The translations under genes and the position numbers were made by a program. Below the pieces are notes generated by a model. The model had not been told where the DNA came from. It did no database searches and saw only the letters and a list, made by a program, of their open reading frames with translations. Below are positions 9,587 to 19,104 of a DNA stretch of 41,978 nt, piece after piece; position 1 is the first letter of the stretch; every line of letters begins with the position of its first letter. The DNA is from an uncultured Paraglaciecola sp. GTDB taxonomy: Bacteria; Pseudomonadota; Gammaproteobacteria; Enterobacterales; Alteromonadaceae. The DNA lies in assembly GCF_937123705.1 (NCBI RefSeq), contig NZ_CAKZKO010000177.1, positions 1 through 41,978 on the forward strand, given 5' to 3'.

Positions 9587-9770
9587 AATTAAATTTCCTT
9601 GATCTTTAACAACTTTGACAGAATATGCTCAATAAAAAAAATAAACAAGATATGAAGCACCTGAGTGACTATTTACTTAGGATAAATACCCACAAAAATA
9701 GTCATCGTAATAAAAATGTCACACAATATCGGAATAATCTACCCAGTTGTGGATGTAGCAAGGAACAAAA
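9587..9770. promoter_or_regulatory. Divergent kinase / phoB promoter region
   Basis: This 184-bp AT-rich stretch separates the orphan kinase and phoB. PhoB is usually autoregulated through a Pho box (two CTGTCAT repeats 11 bp apart). Here GTCAT and GTCAC occur near 9702-9723 but 17 bp apart, so I do not call a Pho box. Confidence 0.4.
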
Positions 9771-10460
9771 ATGGCAAAACGAATTTTACTGGTGGAAGAC
9801 GAAGCACCAATCCGTGATATGTTAAAGTTTGTATTGGAACAATCGGGGTACGAAACCCTTGAGGCTGAAGACTTTCAAATTGCGTTAGAAAAAATAGTAG
9901 AACCTTTTCCAGATTTAATACTATTAGATTGGATGTTGCCTGGAGGCACAGGTGTTCAGTTAGCAAAAAAACTCAAGCAGCATGAATATGCCCGAGACAT
10001 TCCAATTATAATGCTAACCGCCAGAGGAGAAGAAGAAGACAAAATTAGAGGGCTAGAAGCAGGAGCTGATGATTATGTCACTAAGCCTTTTTCTCCTAAA
10101 GAATTAGTGGCTAGAGTGAAAGCCGTTATCAGGCGTGTTACGCCGACTTCAAGTGAAGATGCAATTGAATATCAAGGCTTAAGATTAGATCCTTTGTCTC
10201 ATCGAGTAACATCGAATGATACACCTATAGATATGGGACCGACAGAATTTAAATTGCTGCACTTTTTTATGACTCATGCCGAGAGGGTTTATAGCCGCGA
10301 GCAGTTATTGGACAACGTGTGGGGAACCAATGTGTATGTCGAAGACCGAACGGTTGATGTGCATATCCGGCGACTACGTAAAGCTTTGTCAGAGTTTTCA
10401 CACGATAGTATGGTGCAAACCGTACGTGGTGCGGGATATCGTTTTTCCAGTAAAGTCTAA
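9771..10460 (+). CDS. phoB: Phosphate regulon response regulator PhoB
   Basis: The 229-residue regulator has a receiver domain (about 1-120) with the acidic pair E9/D10, the phospho-acceptor Asp53 in '[13 protein letters not shown]' and Lys in 'DDYVTKPF'. An OmpR/PhoB winged helix (about 130-227) ends 'VRGAGYRFS'. The 'DWMLPGGTG' motif and the 'LDPLSHRVT' and '[13 protein letters not shown]' segments match PhoB rather than other OmpR-family members. It is followed 72 bp later by phoR, its cognate kinase. An AAGGAAC box precedes the ATG. It activates phosphate-starvation genes; a PhoD-type phosphatase lies about 7 kb downstream. Confidence 0.95.
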   Translation: MAKRILLVEDEAPIRDMLKFVLEQSGYETLEAEDFQIALEKIVEPFPDLILLDWMLPGGTGVQLAKKLKQHEYARDIPIIMLTARGEEEDKIRGLEAGADDYVTKPFSPKELVARVKAVIRRVTPTSSEDAIEYQGLRLDPLSHRVTSNDTPIDMGPTEFKLLHFFMTHAERVYSREQLLDNVWGTNVYVEDRTVDVHIRRLRKALSEFSHDSMVQTVRGAGYRFSSKV

Positions 10461-10532
10461 ATACCAATTTTTCGAACTAATGTGTTGCTTACATTTTTTC
10501 ATTACCAGCCCAGAACAGGATTAAAGCTCTAG

Positions 10533-11861
10533 ATGCATCACCCTTACGCGTGGTTAAGAAGTATAGCAATCGCCAGTATATTCTTACTATGCTGCGTTGT
10601 GCTTGGCCTTTATATTCAGAGCGTCACGTTAACTCTTTTGGGTGGCGTTACAGTATTGCTTGCTTTGCATTATTGGCGACTCTATCGGCTTAATAATTGG
10701 TTATGGCATAGTAAGAAAATGTCACCTCCAAAGTCTCGTGGAATTTGGTCGCAGATATACCAAGGAATATATGGTGTTAATGTAAAAAATCGAGATAAAC
10801 GCAAAAATTTGGGAGAGGTCATTCGTTTCTACCGGCAGGGATCAGAAGCTCTTCCCGATGCAGCCCTTATTGTTGATAGTGCCGCTGACATAGTTTGGTG
10901 TAACCGATTAGCAAGAATTGAATTGGGTATACGTTGGCCAGATGACAAGGGAAAGAAAATATATGATTGTATTGATGATGTGCGATTTGTAGAGTTCTTT
11001 CATAGCAATCGTTTTGATCAACCTATAGAAATAATCTCGCCTGTTAATCTTAATAAGGTATTTGAATTTAGAATTGTCCCCTTTGAAGACGATCAATTGA
11101 TGATTTTGGTTCGTGATGTTACTCGCCTCAGTCAAATTGAGAAAATGCGCAAAGATTTTGTTGCAAACGTCTCACATGAATTACGTACACCTTTGACGGT
11201 AATTAATGGTTACCTAGAAATGTTGCCAGAACAAGGTGATTTACCTGCACCTGTTATGAACAAGGCCATTACAGAGATGCGTACTCAATCAAGTCGGATG
11301 CAAAGCTTAATTGAAGAGTTGCTGGTACTGTCGCGTATTGAAGCGAGTACCGAACGAGTATTTGAAAAACTAGTCAATGTGCCACAGCTATTGTGGCAAA
11401 TTCACCGAGAAGCAGAAGCCCTTAATCGAGATCGGCAACACAAGATATTTTTCGATATTTCACCGGTTTTACATCTGTATGGTATTGAATCCGAATTACG
11501 AAGTGCTTTCTCCAATATTATTTTTAATGCCATTCATTACACGCCAAATAACGGGGTTATTGAAGTTAATTGGTCGATGCAAGGTGAACAGGCTAAGTTT
11601 TGTGTACGAGATAACGGAGATGGCATAGCAGCTGAACATGTTGAGCGTCTTACAGAGCGTTTTTATCGGGTAGATAAGGCGCGTTCTCGTACAACAGGTG
11701 GTTCGGGTCTTGGTCTGTCTATTGTTAAGCACGTTTTGTCGCACCATAACTCTCATTTAGAGATTGTTAGTGACGTAGGTAAGGGGGCTGAGTTTTCTTG
11801 CCAGTTTTCCTCTGAATTAACTTTATTGGTTGATCAAAATGCTAAGAACCAAACTAGGTAA
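10533..11861 (+). CDS. phoR: Phosphate regulon sensor histidine kinase PhoR
   Basis: PhoR phosphorylates PhoB when phosphate is scarce, under control of the Pst transporter and PhoU. The 442-residue protein has two closely spaced N-terminal transmembrane helices (about 10-46) with almost no periplasmic loop, as expected of PhoR. Next comes a PAS region (about 100-195), then the H-box 'ANVSHELRTPLTVINGYLEM' with His215. The ATPase domain shows 'NIIFNAIHYTP', 'DNGDGIA' and 'TGGSGLGLSIVKHV'. The ribosome binding site is weak (AGGA 13 bases upstream). pst and phoU genes are not in this window. Confidence 0.95.
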   Translation: MHHPYAWLRSIAIASIFLLCCVVLGLYIQSVTLTLLGGVTVLLALHYWRLYRLNNWLWHSKKMSPPKSRGIWSQIYQGIYGVNVKNRDKRKNLGEVIRFYRQGSEALPDAALIVDSAADIVWCNRLARIELGIRWPDDKGKKIYDCIDDVRFVEFFHSNRFDQPIEIISPVNLNKVFEFRIVPFEDDQLMILVRDVTRLSQIEKMRKDFVANVSHELRTPLTVINGYLEMLPEQGDLPAPVMNKAITEMRTQSSRMQSLIEELLVLSRIEASTERVFEKLVNVPQLLWQIHREAEALNRDRQHKIFFDISPVLHLYGIESELRSAFSNIIFNAIHYTPNNGVIEVNWSMQGEQAKFCVRDNGDGIAAEHVERLTERFYRVDKARSRTTGGSGLGLSIVKHVLSHHNSHLEIVSDVGKGAEFSCQFSSELTLLVDQNAKNQTR

Positions 11862-11863
11862 GT

Positions 11864-11885
11864 AATTGATAGGATGAATTGGTAT
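11864..11885. repeat. Solo end of MITE-like element
   Basis: AATTGATAGGATGAATTGGTAT, three bases after the phoR stop, matches the right terminal repeat of the element at 35936-36198 with one substitution (GTT to GAT). No opposite end is present nearby, so it is a remnant or a fortuitous solo end. Confidence 0.5.
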
Positions 11886-11963
11886 TATACATTGGCTATA
11901 GAGTGGTTTTTTAAAATCGCTTAATTTAAAGTGGAGGGATAAATTTATAAAAATAGAACTTGT

Positions 11964-13181
11964 ATGAAAAAATTAATGTTGGGCATTCTAGTTGTTGCAG
12001 TGGTCCTGCTGGCTTTATATCAAAAAAATATTGTGCGTTTATACACTGCGGTCACTTTATACGATCAAGATAAAATCGCGACTAACTTTCTCACCATGTA
12101 TCAATCGTTCAATGCGACCACAATTCCTGCCAGCACTGAGCCATTTCACTTTGCTGTGAGCTCAAAATCCTTACCAGAATCATTTGATTATGCCGCCAGC
12201 ACTCTTAAGACACAAAGCTTCATCGAAGATAGCCAAACAACAGGTATATTGGTGTTGAAAAATGGAGAAATTGTGTATGAAGATTATCGACTAGGTCATC
12301 AAGCAAACAAGCAACATATTTCATTTTCGGTGGCGAAGTCTTTTGTATCTGCGTTAATGGGGATTGCTATTGCAGAAGGCCATGTGACCAGCATCGAACA
12401 GCCCGTAACAGAGTATGTTCCCGAGCTTAAAGGCAGTGGTTACCAAGGTGTGCGCATAAAAGATGTATTGCAAATGTCTTCGGGTGTGGCTTTCAATGAG
12501 GACTATGGCGACTTTAACTCCGACATTAATCGCTTCTCAAGGGCGACGGCATTTGGCACCTCATTAGACGATTTCTCTGCGTCATTGGAACGAGAAAGAG
12601 AGCCAGGTACCTACCATCACTACGTGAGTATCGATACCCAAGTGTTAGGTATGGTGCTAACTCGTGCAACAGGTAAAAGTTTAACTCAATACCTTAGTGA
12701 AAAACTCTGGCAACCGCTGGGTATGGAGCATCAAGCGTTTTGGTTAGCAGATGATAACGATATGGAATTGGCCTTAGGTGGGCTGAATGTGTCATTACGA
12801 GATTACGCCAAACTGGGTTGGTTGTTTCTAAATCAAGGGGCGTGGACTAATCAAGAAGGTGTGACGCAACAAATAGTGCCCAAACAGTGGGTGATTGATT
12901 CAACCACTGCCGACTCGCCTCATCTAGTAGCAGGAGAAAACAACCCTGCCTCGTCATCACCTTTTGGTTATGGTTATCAGTGGTGGTTACCACTCGATGC
13001 CGAAGACGAATTTGCCGCTCAGGGAATTTATCACCAATATATTTATATCGATCCGGATCAACAATTAGTGATTGTTAAAAACTCCGCCAACTATCGTTAC
13101 AATGATAAAAGCTTAAACTGGAGTGCCAAGCACTATGCTATGTTTCGCGGAATCAGTGAGCATTTTTCTGAGGACCTGTAA
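11964..13181 (+). CDS. Serine beta-lactamase-like hydrolase (6-aminohexanoate-dimer hydrolase type)
   Basis: The 405-residue protein has an N-terminal hydrophobic helix (about 4-19) that would anchor it in the membrane or serve as a signal. The SxxK motif is 'SVAK' (Ser122, Lys125). It is followed by 'QMSSGVAFNEDYGD', the 'YHHYVSIDTQVLG' block in the place of the second catalytic Tyr motif, and a C-terminal 'SPFGYGYQWWLP'. This set fits the class C beta-lactamase/EstB/NylB superfamily of esterases and amidases better than true AmpC. Substrate unknown. It follows phoR by about 100 bp but the mobile-repeat remnant and a poorly placed GGAGG (26 bases upstream) make co-transcription uncertain. 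Confidence 0.82.
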   Translation: MKKLMLGILVVAVVLLALYQKNIVRLYTAVTLYDQDKIATNFLTMYQSFNATTIPASTEPFHFAVSSKSLPESFDYAASTLKTQSFIEDSQTTGILVLKNGEIVYEDYRLGHQANKQHISFSVAKSFVSALMGIAIAEGHVTSIEQPVTEYVPELKGSGYQGVRIKDVLQMSSGVAFNEDYGDFNSDINRFSRATAFGTSLDDFSASLEREREPGTYHHYVSIDTQVLGMVLTRATGKSLTQYLSEKLWQPLGMEHQAFWLADDNDMELALGGLNVSLRDYAKLGWLFLNQGAWTNQEGVTQQIVPKQWVIDSTTADSPHLVAGENNPASSSPFGYGYQWWLPLDAEDEFAAQGIYHQYIYIDPDQQLVIVKNSANYRYNDKSLNWSAKHYAMFRGISEHFSEDL

Positions 13182-13186
13182 TACGC

Positions 13187-13390
13187 AAAAGAATAAAAGA
13201 TATTGAACCACAGAGGAAAAAGAGGGCACAGAGCAAAAGAATAATATGGGCTAAAAGAGAGTCAGTATTTTTAGTTATTTAATGTCTTTTCTCTGTGCAG
13301 CGAAGCTTCTGCGCAGTTTGGTGGTTAAAAATTTTTTGCTCTTCAAACTTTACACTAGCATCTAGCAATATTTCTCTGTGCCCTTCTTTT
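13187..13390. repeat. Dispersed CACAGAG-type intergenic repeat, copy B
   Basis: Most of the 267-bp gap between the hydrolase and the metalloprotease is this patch. It has 'AACCACAGAGGAAAAAGAGG', 'GCACAGAGCAAAAGAATA', then 'TCTCTGTGCAGCGAAGC' and 'GCGCAGTTTGGTGGTT', and another TCTCTGTGCCC at 13372-13382. It matches copy A at 6345-6455 in inverted orientation. Confidence 0.65.
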
Positions 13391-13448
13391 TAGGATCCAT
13401 TCTGGGTAATCTAGCTTCATACTCATTTTTATTAAGGACATAGCGTTT

Positions 13449-15860
13449 ATGCGATTATTTTTATTTTGTATCTTGCTTCTCCCCATATTGTCTTTTGCGA
13501 CTGACTCAAACAAACACGTCAGTGTTGCGGATTTCACTAAAAACATGTTGCAGCAATCTGGTTTTTATGATTTTTACTATCAAATTCAACAAGATAAAGT
13601 GTTTCTTAAAATTGATAAATTTGATCAACCTTTTTTATTTCAAAGCAGCATGCCCCAAGGTATTGGTTCGAATGACATAGGCTTAGATCGTGGGCAATTG
13701 GGCGACACGCGATTAGTGCAATTCGAACGTTTTGGAAACAAGGTATTACTTAAACAGCTCAATACGAAATATCGTGCTAGTTCAGCTAATCTTGCCGAGC
13801 AAGCCAGCATAGACGAGGCCTTCGCAGATTCGGTGATTGCCGGCTTTAAAGTGGTGGCGGTTGCAGGCGAAACTGTGGTTATTGATTACACTGATTTTTT
13901 GTTGTCTGATATTCATCAAATTTCAAGGCGTTTATCGGCTGCAAAACAGGGTAATTATTCGGCCGATCCTAAGCGTAGTGGGGTATTTTTAAAGCAGAGT
14001 AAAGCCTTTCCTAACAATACAGAATTAGAAGCTTTAGTGACTTTTGGCGGCACCAAGCCCGGCCAGTATGTGAGTCAAGTGACGCCAGATCCTATTAGCA
14101 TTTCGGTACACTTACATCATTCGTTGGTGAAGTTGCCAGATGCTGAATATCAACCTAGAAAGTTTGTGCCTTTTTCTGGATTTTGGTCGGTGGGCTATCA
14201 AGATTATTCTGTGGCCATAGAAGACAGTATGAATAAGCAGTTTATTCCTCGTCATCGTCTCAACAAAAAACAGCCTAACGCCAAGATAAGTGAAGCGGTT
14301 GAACCTATTGTTTATTATCTTGATCCGGGTATTCCAGAGCCAGTGATGAGTGCTCTAAAAGACGGGGCTTTATGGTGGGATCAAGCCTTTAGTGCCATTG
14401 GTTACAAAAACGCCTTTCAAGTGAAAGTATTACCTAAAAATGCCGACCCTATGGATGTGCGCTATAACGTGATCCAATGGGTACATAGAGCAACCCGAGG
14501 TTGGTCTTATGGATCGTCGGTTATCGACCCTCGTAGCGGCGAGATCATCAAAGGCCATGTCACACTAGGCTCGTTGCGGGTTAAACAAGATTATCTCATA
14601 GCGTTGGGGTTAACTAGCCCTTTTAGTGCCGATGGCAGCGCGGATGACAAAGTGGATACGTTAAAACAACAGCAGATGGCGCTGGCGCGAATTCGCCAGT
14701 TATCGGCTCACGAAGTAGGGCACACCTTAGGCATTGCCCATAATTTTGCCGCCAGCGAATATGGCCGAGAATCAGTGATGGATTATCCCCATCCTCTAGT
14801 CGAAATTAAAAACGGCGAAATTAGCTTAGACAACGCCTACGACTCAGGCATGGGCGAATGGGATAAGTACGTCATTGCTTACGGTTATCAAGATTACGCC
14901 AAGGCTCACGAAGAGCAACAAGCGCTGACACACCTAGTGGCACAAGCAAGAGCAAAAGGTTTTAGCTATCAATCCGATCCCGATGCCCGTCAAGCCCATG
15001 CTGCTAATGTACAAGGCCATCTGTGGGACAACGGTCAAGATCCCGTCAGCGAATTCAAACGTATTAGCGATGTGCGTAAACTTGCCATGACTCACTTTGG
15101 TCTTAAAACTATAAAAACAGGGGCCACTTTATCCTCATTAGAAGAAATGTTTGCGCCCATATATTTGTTACATCGTTATCAACTTGATGCCGTAGCTAAA
15201 GTGATTGGCGGGGTCACGTACGAATATGAGTCCAAAGGTGATTATCCTAAGGCTAAGGGTGTTAATGTGGTCAAGGCAAAACGCCAGAAACAAGCCTTGG
15301 CGGCCTTGTTAGGTACCTTAGATGGCGATTTTTTGAATATACCTAGCTCGTTAACGCAACTTATTACACCAAAAGCCTACGGTGAAGCTCGGAATCGAGA
15401 AAGTTTTAAGGGGCGTACCGGCCATACGTTTGATCCTATCAGCGCCGCTGAAGCCGCCGCTGGATATAGTCTTAAATTATTATTAAAAGCACAGCGACTC
15501 AACCGTGTTGCCCAACAAAAAGAGCAGCTTAAAGGCGCACCCGATATCACTTATTTACTGACCCATTTGTTCAAACAAACCATAAAAGATGGTATCGACG
15601 CCGCCCATCCACAAATCAGTAGAAGGGTTAATTATCTGGTGCTGGATCAAGTGGTAAAAGCCATGGAGCAAACTGAATTAGCCCCAGAGGTGCGCGGTGC
15701 CATCGAGATCCAATTACTTGAATTACACAAATGGCTAAAAAATAAAAAACGCAATCCAGATAACAGCATCATGGCACGCCAGTTAGAGCAATATTGGCGT
15801 ATGGGTAAGTGGCAGTCACACTTTACCCTAAAAGCAATGCCGCCTGGCTCGCCTATTTAG
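13449..15860 (+). CDS. Secreted zinc-dependent metalloprotease (DUF5117/DUF4953-type metzincin)
   Basis: The 803-residue protein has a signal peptide (about 1-17, 'LLLPILSFA'). A long beta-rich N-terminal part contains 'FLFQSSMPQGIGSNDIGLDRGQLGD', the pattern of the DUF5117 module. The extended zinc motif HEVGHTLGIAHNF begins at His421, the HEXXHXXGXXH signature of metzincins, followed by 'SVMDYPHPLV' that supplies the Met-turn. A long helical C-terminal region completes it. Such proteins are common in marine gammaproteobacteria and Bacteroidetes, probably periplasmic or secreted peptidases. It is monocistronic or starts a unit with the photolyase 54 bp downstream. The natural substrate is unknown. 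Confidence 0.9.
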   Translation: MRLFLFCILLLPILSFATDSNKHVSVADFTKNMLQQSGFYDFYYQIQQDKVFLKIDKFDQPFLFQSSMPQGIGSNDIGLDRGQLGDTRLVQFERFGNKVLLKQLNTKYRASSANLAEQASIDEAFADSVIAGFKVVAVAGETVVIDYTDFLLSDIHQISRRLSAAKQGNYSADPKRSGVFLKQSKAFPNNTELEALVTFGGTKPGQYVSQVTPDPISISVHLHHSLVKLPDAEYQPRKFVPFSGFWSVGYQDYSVAIEDSMNKQFIPRHRLNKKQPNAKISEAVEPIVYYLDPGIPEPVMSALKDGALWWDQAFSAIGYKNAFQVKVLPKNADPMDVRYNVIQWVHRATRGWSYGSSVIDPRSGEIIKGHVTLGSLRVKQDYLIALGLTSPFSADGSADDKVDTLKQQQMALARIRQLSAHEVGHTLGIAHNFAASEYGRESVMDYPHPLVEIKNGEISLDNAYDSGMGEWDKYVIAYGYQDYAKAHEEQQALTHLVAQARAKGFSYQSDPDARQAHAANVQGHLWDNGQDPVSEFKRISDVRKLAMTHFGLKTIKTGATLSSLEEMFAPIYLLHRYQLDAVAKVIGGVTYEYESKGDYPKAKGVNVVKAKRQKQALAALLGTLDGDFLNIPSSLTQLITPKAYGEARNRESFKGRTGHTFDPISAAEAAAGYSLKLLLKAQRLNRVAQQKEQLKGAPDITYLLTHLFKQTIKDGIDAAHPQISRRVNYLVLDQVVKAMEQTELAPEVRGAIEIQLLELHKWLKNKKRNPDNSIMARQLEQYWRMGKWQSHFTLKAMPPGSPI

Positions 15861-15914
15861 TGGGATTTATAGAATATGATCCATTTAAACTTTTATATGT
15901 AATGGAGTGACACC

Positions 15915-17297
15915 TTGTTACTTTGGTTTAGAAATGATTTAAGAACGCACGATAACCCAGCACTGCAGTACGTGTTAGAGCGGCTAGTTGGTTCAGACTC
16001 CGGCAGGGCCATTTTTTTTATTTCAGAAAAGCAATGGCGGCAACATGATTGGTCTGAGATTAAAATCGATTTCATCATCAAGCATGCTAAAAAATTAGCG
16101 ACTGAGTTAGCATCGTTAGGGATAACCCTTGAGCTTGTTAAGGTCGATTATTTTTCAGATCAGCTGGCCTATCTAGATGAGTATTGTGAACGCCTGCACA
16201 TTAAGGAAGTTGTTGCCAACAGTGAGCTTGAGTACAACGAGCAACAAAGGGACAAAGAACTCGCTAAAAAAGGCATTAAATTAACCTTGTTCGAAGCTGA
16301 TGTCATTGTACCAAAGGGAGAAGTGCTTAATCAGTCGGGCTCGATGTTTCGCGTGTTTACCCCATTTAAACGGGCTTGGCTAAAATATGTCAACCAGTTT
16401 GGTTTTAAATATATTAGTAAGGAAAACCTGCCCGAATTCAGTGCTTTAGAGACCAACAAAAAGCATGCTCTAAACCAAGGACTATCCAAAGCATGGCTGT
16501 TTGCTGATGACTTTGAGCGCGACCAGTTACCTCTCTTTTTACGGAGTAAATTACCCGATTATAGTAACAACAGAGATTTTCCTGGGATGGCTGGTACATC
16601 AGAAATATCACCCTATTTGGCAGCGGGGTTAATTAGCCCAAGATACGTACTTATGCAGCTAATCAATCATTATCCCGATCTGCTGATGGCCACAGATAGC
16701 AACAACTTTGCATGGCTAAACGAGATAATATGGCGAGAATTTTATCGCCACTTAATGTTTCATTACCCAAAACTGTGTAAACATCAGTGTTTTAACTCTA
16801 AATACCAACAGCTGCATTGGCATAATGATCAACAAAAATTTGCTGCTTGGCAACAGGCTAAAACCGGATACCCGTTAGTTGATGCTGCCATGCGACAACT
16901 CTCACAAACAGGATGGATGCATAACCGTTTGCGAATGGTTGTGGCGAGTTTTCTGACCAAACATATACTTATAGATTGGCGATGGGGTGAAAAGTATTTT
17001 ATGTCACAGCTTATCGATGGAGATTTAGCCGCCAATAATGGCGGTTGGCAATGGGCTGCCAGCACAGGTTGCGACGCTCAGCCCTACTTTAGAATTTTTA
17101 ACCCTATTCGACAAAGTGAGCGCTTTGATGCAACTGGCGATTTCATACGAACATATCTTCCAGAGCTAGCCGAGGTACCCGACAAACACATACATTTCCC
17201 TCACCAGTATATCGCCAATAACAACCTAAATATATATTGGCCAGCAATAGTTGAGCACAAACAAGCAAGGTTACAAGCTATCGCATTTTACAAATAA
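15915..17297 (+). CDS. phrB: Deoxyribodipyrimidine photolyase, class I CPD type
   Basis: Photolyases use FADH- and light to split cyclobutane pyrimidine dimers. The 460-residue protein (E. coli 472) starts 'LLWFRNDLRTHDNPALQY', the antenna-domain signature. The FAD domain shows 'AGTSEISPYLAAGLISPR', 'WREFYRHLM', 'GYPLVDAAMRQL', 'TGWMHNRLRMVVASFL' and 'GWQWAASTGCDAQPYFRIFNP'. The last block fits class I CPD photolyase rather than cryptochrome-DASH. The start is a TTG at 15915 with GGAG seven bases upstream; an in-frame stop at 15900-15902 leaves no earlier start. No merR-type light regulator is adjacent. Confidence 0.94.
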   Translation: MLLWFRNDLRTHDNPALQYVLERLVGSDSGRAIFFISEKQWRQHDWSEIKIDFIIKHAKKLATELASLGITLELVKVDYFSDQLAYLDEYCERLHIKEVVANSELEYNEQQRDKELAKKGIKLTLFEADVIVPKGEVLNQSGSMFRVFTPFKRAWLKYVNQFGFKYISKENLPEFSALETNKKHALNQGLSKAWLFADDFERDQLPLFLRSKLPDYSNNRDFPGMAGTSEISPYLAAGLISPRYVLMQLINHYPDLLMATDSNNFAWLNEIIWREFYRHLMFHYPKLCKHQCFNSKYQQLHWHNDQQKFAAWQQAKTGYPLVDAAMRQLSQTGWMHNRLRMVVASFLTKHILIDWRWGEKYFMSQLIDGDLAANNGGWQWAASTGCDAQPYFRIFNPIRQSERFDATGDFIRTYLPELAEVPDKHIHFPHQYIANNNLNIYWPAIVEHKQARLQAIAFYK

Positions 17298-17399
17298 GGA
17301 TAACCGCACCTAGTTTTAGGCATTTTATTGTTGTTATTTAATTGTCATCAAAGTCCGTTAGTATAAATAACGAAACTTAACCACTATAGAAGGTATTTT

Positions 17400-19082
17400 G
17401 TGTCTACATTTACGCGTCGTGATTTTTTACGTATAGCGGCTACAACCTCGGGTAGCCTTGTCGTTTCTACTCAGTTAACGGGGTGCGCTAGTTTTTCTAA
17501 GCCCGCTTTAAGTTCTGCTACTTTTACTCATGGTGTAGCCAGTGGTGATCCACTGGCTAGCAGTGTGATTTTGTGGTCTAGGGCGCTGCCAGTCAGCCCA
17601 CAAAGTCAGGTAACAGTGGCGTATGAGGTATCGCTTGATAATGAGTTTAAGCAAGTCATTCGCTCCGGATCACTCACTACTGATGCCAGCAAAGATTTTA
17701 CCCTTAAGTTAGATGTAACAGGGTTAGCCCCAGCCACGTCTTATTATTACCGTTTTATTAGCGCAGAGAATCAAAGTGTAGTGGGGCACACAAAAACCTT
17801 ACCTGTTGGTGAAGTGTCACAGCTAAAATTCGCGGTGTTTTCTTGTTCTAATTATCCCGCCGGATATTTTAATGCTTATATGGATGCATCAAAACGCAGT
17901 GATATTGATGTGGTGTTACATTTGGGAGATTACATTTACGAATACCCAATGGGCGGTTACGCCACAAGTAAGGCTAAAAAAATCGGGCGTGAATTAGCCC
18001 CAGACAATCAAACCGAAATCCTCAATTTAGCCGACTATAGAAAACGCTATGCCACCTATCGCACCGATAAGGGCTTATTGGCATTACATGCCGCCCAACC
18101 ATTTATTGTGGTGTGGGACGATCATGAAGTGTGCAACGATACTTGGCGAGAAGGGGCGCAAAACCACACGCCAGATGAAGGTGATTTTTTCAAGCGCAGG
18201 GCCGCCGCGGTGCAAGCCTACTATGAGTGGTTACCTATTCGACCACCTATGGGCGACGGGCACCCACAAATTTATCGTAGCTTTGATTTTGGGGATTTAT
18301 TAAGCCTACATATGTTAGATACACGCGTGATTGCCCGTGATAAGCAACTCGAATATAAAGCCTATCAAAGCGCTGATGGTTTTAATGGTGCGCAGTTTAA
18401 AAAAGATATTTCAGCCCCAGATAGGGCGTTAATTGGGCAACAACAATTTAATTGGTTGGCCAAGAGCATCGAGCAATCAAACGCTAAATGGCAGTTGTTA
18501 GGGCAGCAAGTATTAATGACTAAAATGCATTTTCCTGCTGAAATATTCGCGTCCAGTGACCGCACTAAGTTTGCACCTGTTATTGCTGAGCTTGCACAAA
18601 TTAAGAGAGCGTTATTACAAGGCAAAGTGTTAACCGAGCAGCAATTGGCTAGAGTCCAAACTGTGATGCCCTACAATTTGGATGCGTGGGACGGTTACCC
18701 AATGGAAAGGGAAAAACTCTACGCAGTCGTCAATAAGCTTAATAAAAAACTACTAGTGGTGGCCGGTGATACCCACAATGCCTGGCAAGGCCAACTTAAG
18801 GATCATCAAGGTAAATCTGTGGGCGTTGAGTTTGCTACGCCAGGTGTCAGCTCCCCCGGCATGGAAAAATACCTCAAACTCAACACACAACAAGCTGATG
18901 AGCTTTCCAAGGCACTATCTTTGCTTATCGACGATCTACAATACTGTAATTTACATCAAAGGGGCTACTTAACCCTAACCGTTAACCCTGACAAGGTACA
19001 AGCCAATTGGTATTTTGTGGATACTATTCTTAAGGAAGATTTTGCTATTGCCAATACACATCAAGCTGAATTTAACCGATAA
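17400..19082 (+). CDS. phoD: PhoD-type alkaline phosphatase / phosphodiesterase, Tat-exported
   Basis: The 560-residue protein begins with a Tat signal 'TRRDFLRIAATTSGS' and a 'LTGC' lipobox, so it is exported folded and may be lipid-anchored. The PhoD N-terminal Ig-like domain (about 38-140, 'FTHGVASGDPLASSVILWSR') precedes the metallophosphatase core. Metal-site motifs are 'FSCSNYPAGYFNAY', 'LHLGDYIYEY', 'VWDDHEVCND' and 'VVAGDTHNAWQ'. PhoD enzymes use Ca and Fe and release phosphate from phosphomono- and diesters in the periplasm. A GTG start at 17400 has AAGG about 8 bases upstream. With phoBR nearby it is a reasonable PhoB regulon member, although no clear Pho box is seen in the 102-bp leader. 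Confidence 0.92.
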   Translation: MSTFTRRDFLRIAATTSGSLVVSTQLTGCASFSKPALSSATFTHGVASGDPLASSVILWSRALPVSPQSQVTVAYEVSLDNEFKQVIRSGSLTTDASKDFTLKLDVTGLAPATSYYYRFISAENQSVVGHTKTLPVGEVSQLKFAVFSCSNYPAGYFNAYMDASKRSDIDVVLHLGDYIYEYPMGGYATSKAKKIGRELAPDNQTEILNLADYRKRYATYRTDKGLLALHAAQPFIVVWDDHEVCNDTWREGAQNHTPDEGDFFKRRAAAVQAYYEWLPIRPPMGDGHPQIYRSFDFGDLLSLHMLDTRVIARDKQLEYKAYQSADGFNGAQFKKDISAPDRALIGQQQFNWLAKSIEQSNAKWQLLGQQVLMTKMHFPAEIFASSDRTKFAPVIAELAQIKRALLQGKVLTEQQLARVQTVMPYNLDAWDGYPMEREKLYAVVNKLNKKLLVVAGDTHNAWQGQLKDHQGKSVGVEFATPGVSSPGMEKYLKLNTQQADELSKALSLLIDDLQYCNLHQRGYLTLTVNPDKVQANWYFVDTILKEDFAIANTHQAEFNR

Positions 19083-19104
19083 GGGTGATGGGGCTAGGGC
19101 GACC

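Noticed and set aside
9700..9730. Possible Pho box in front of phoB
   Set aside because: GTCAT and GTCAC occur, but 17 bp apart, not the 11-bp spacing of CTGTCAT repeats, and the A/T spacer does not fit.
9625..9825. Open frame of 66 codons upstream of and overlapping phoB
   Set aside because: It begins in AT-rich leader, overlaps phoB out of frame and has no ribosome binding site or recognisable motif.
10267..10524. Open frames in both strands at the phoB/phoR junction
   Set aside because: They lie inside the confidently assigned phoB coding sequence and its short gap, and carry no family motif.
11964..13181. AmpC beta-lactamase resistance gene
   Set aside because: The second and third motifs do not match AmpC; the protein fits the broader serine esterase/amidase group.
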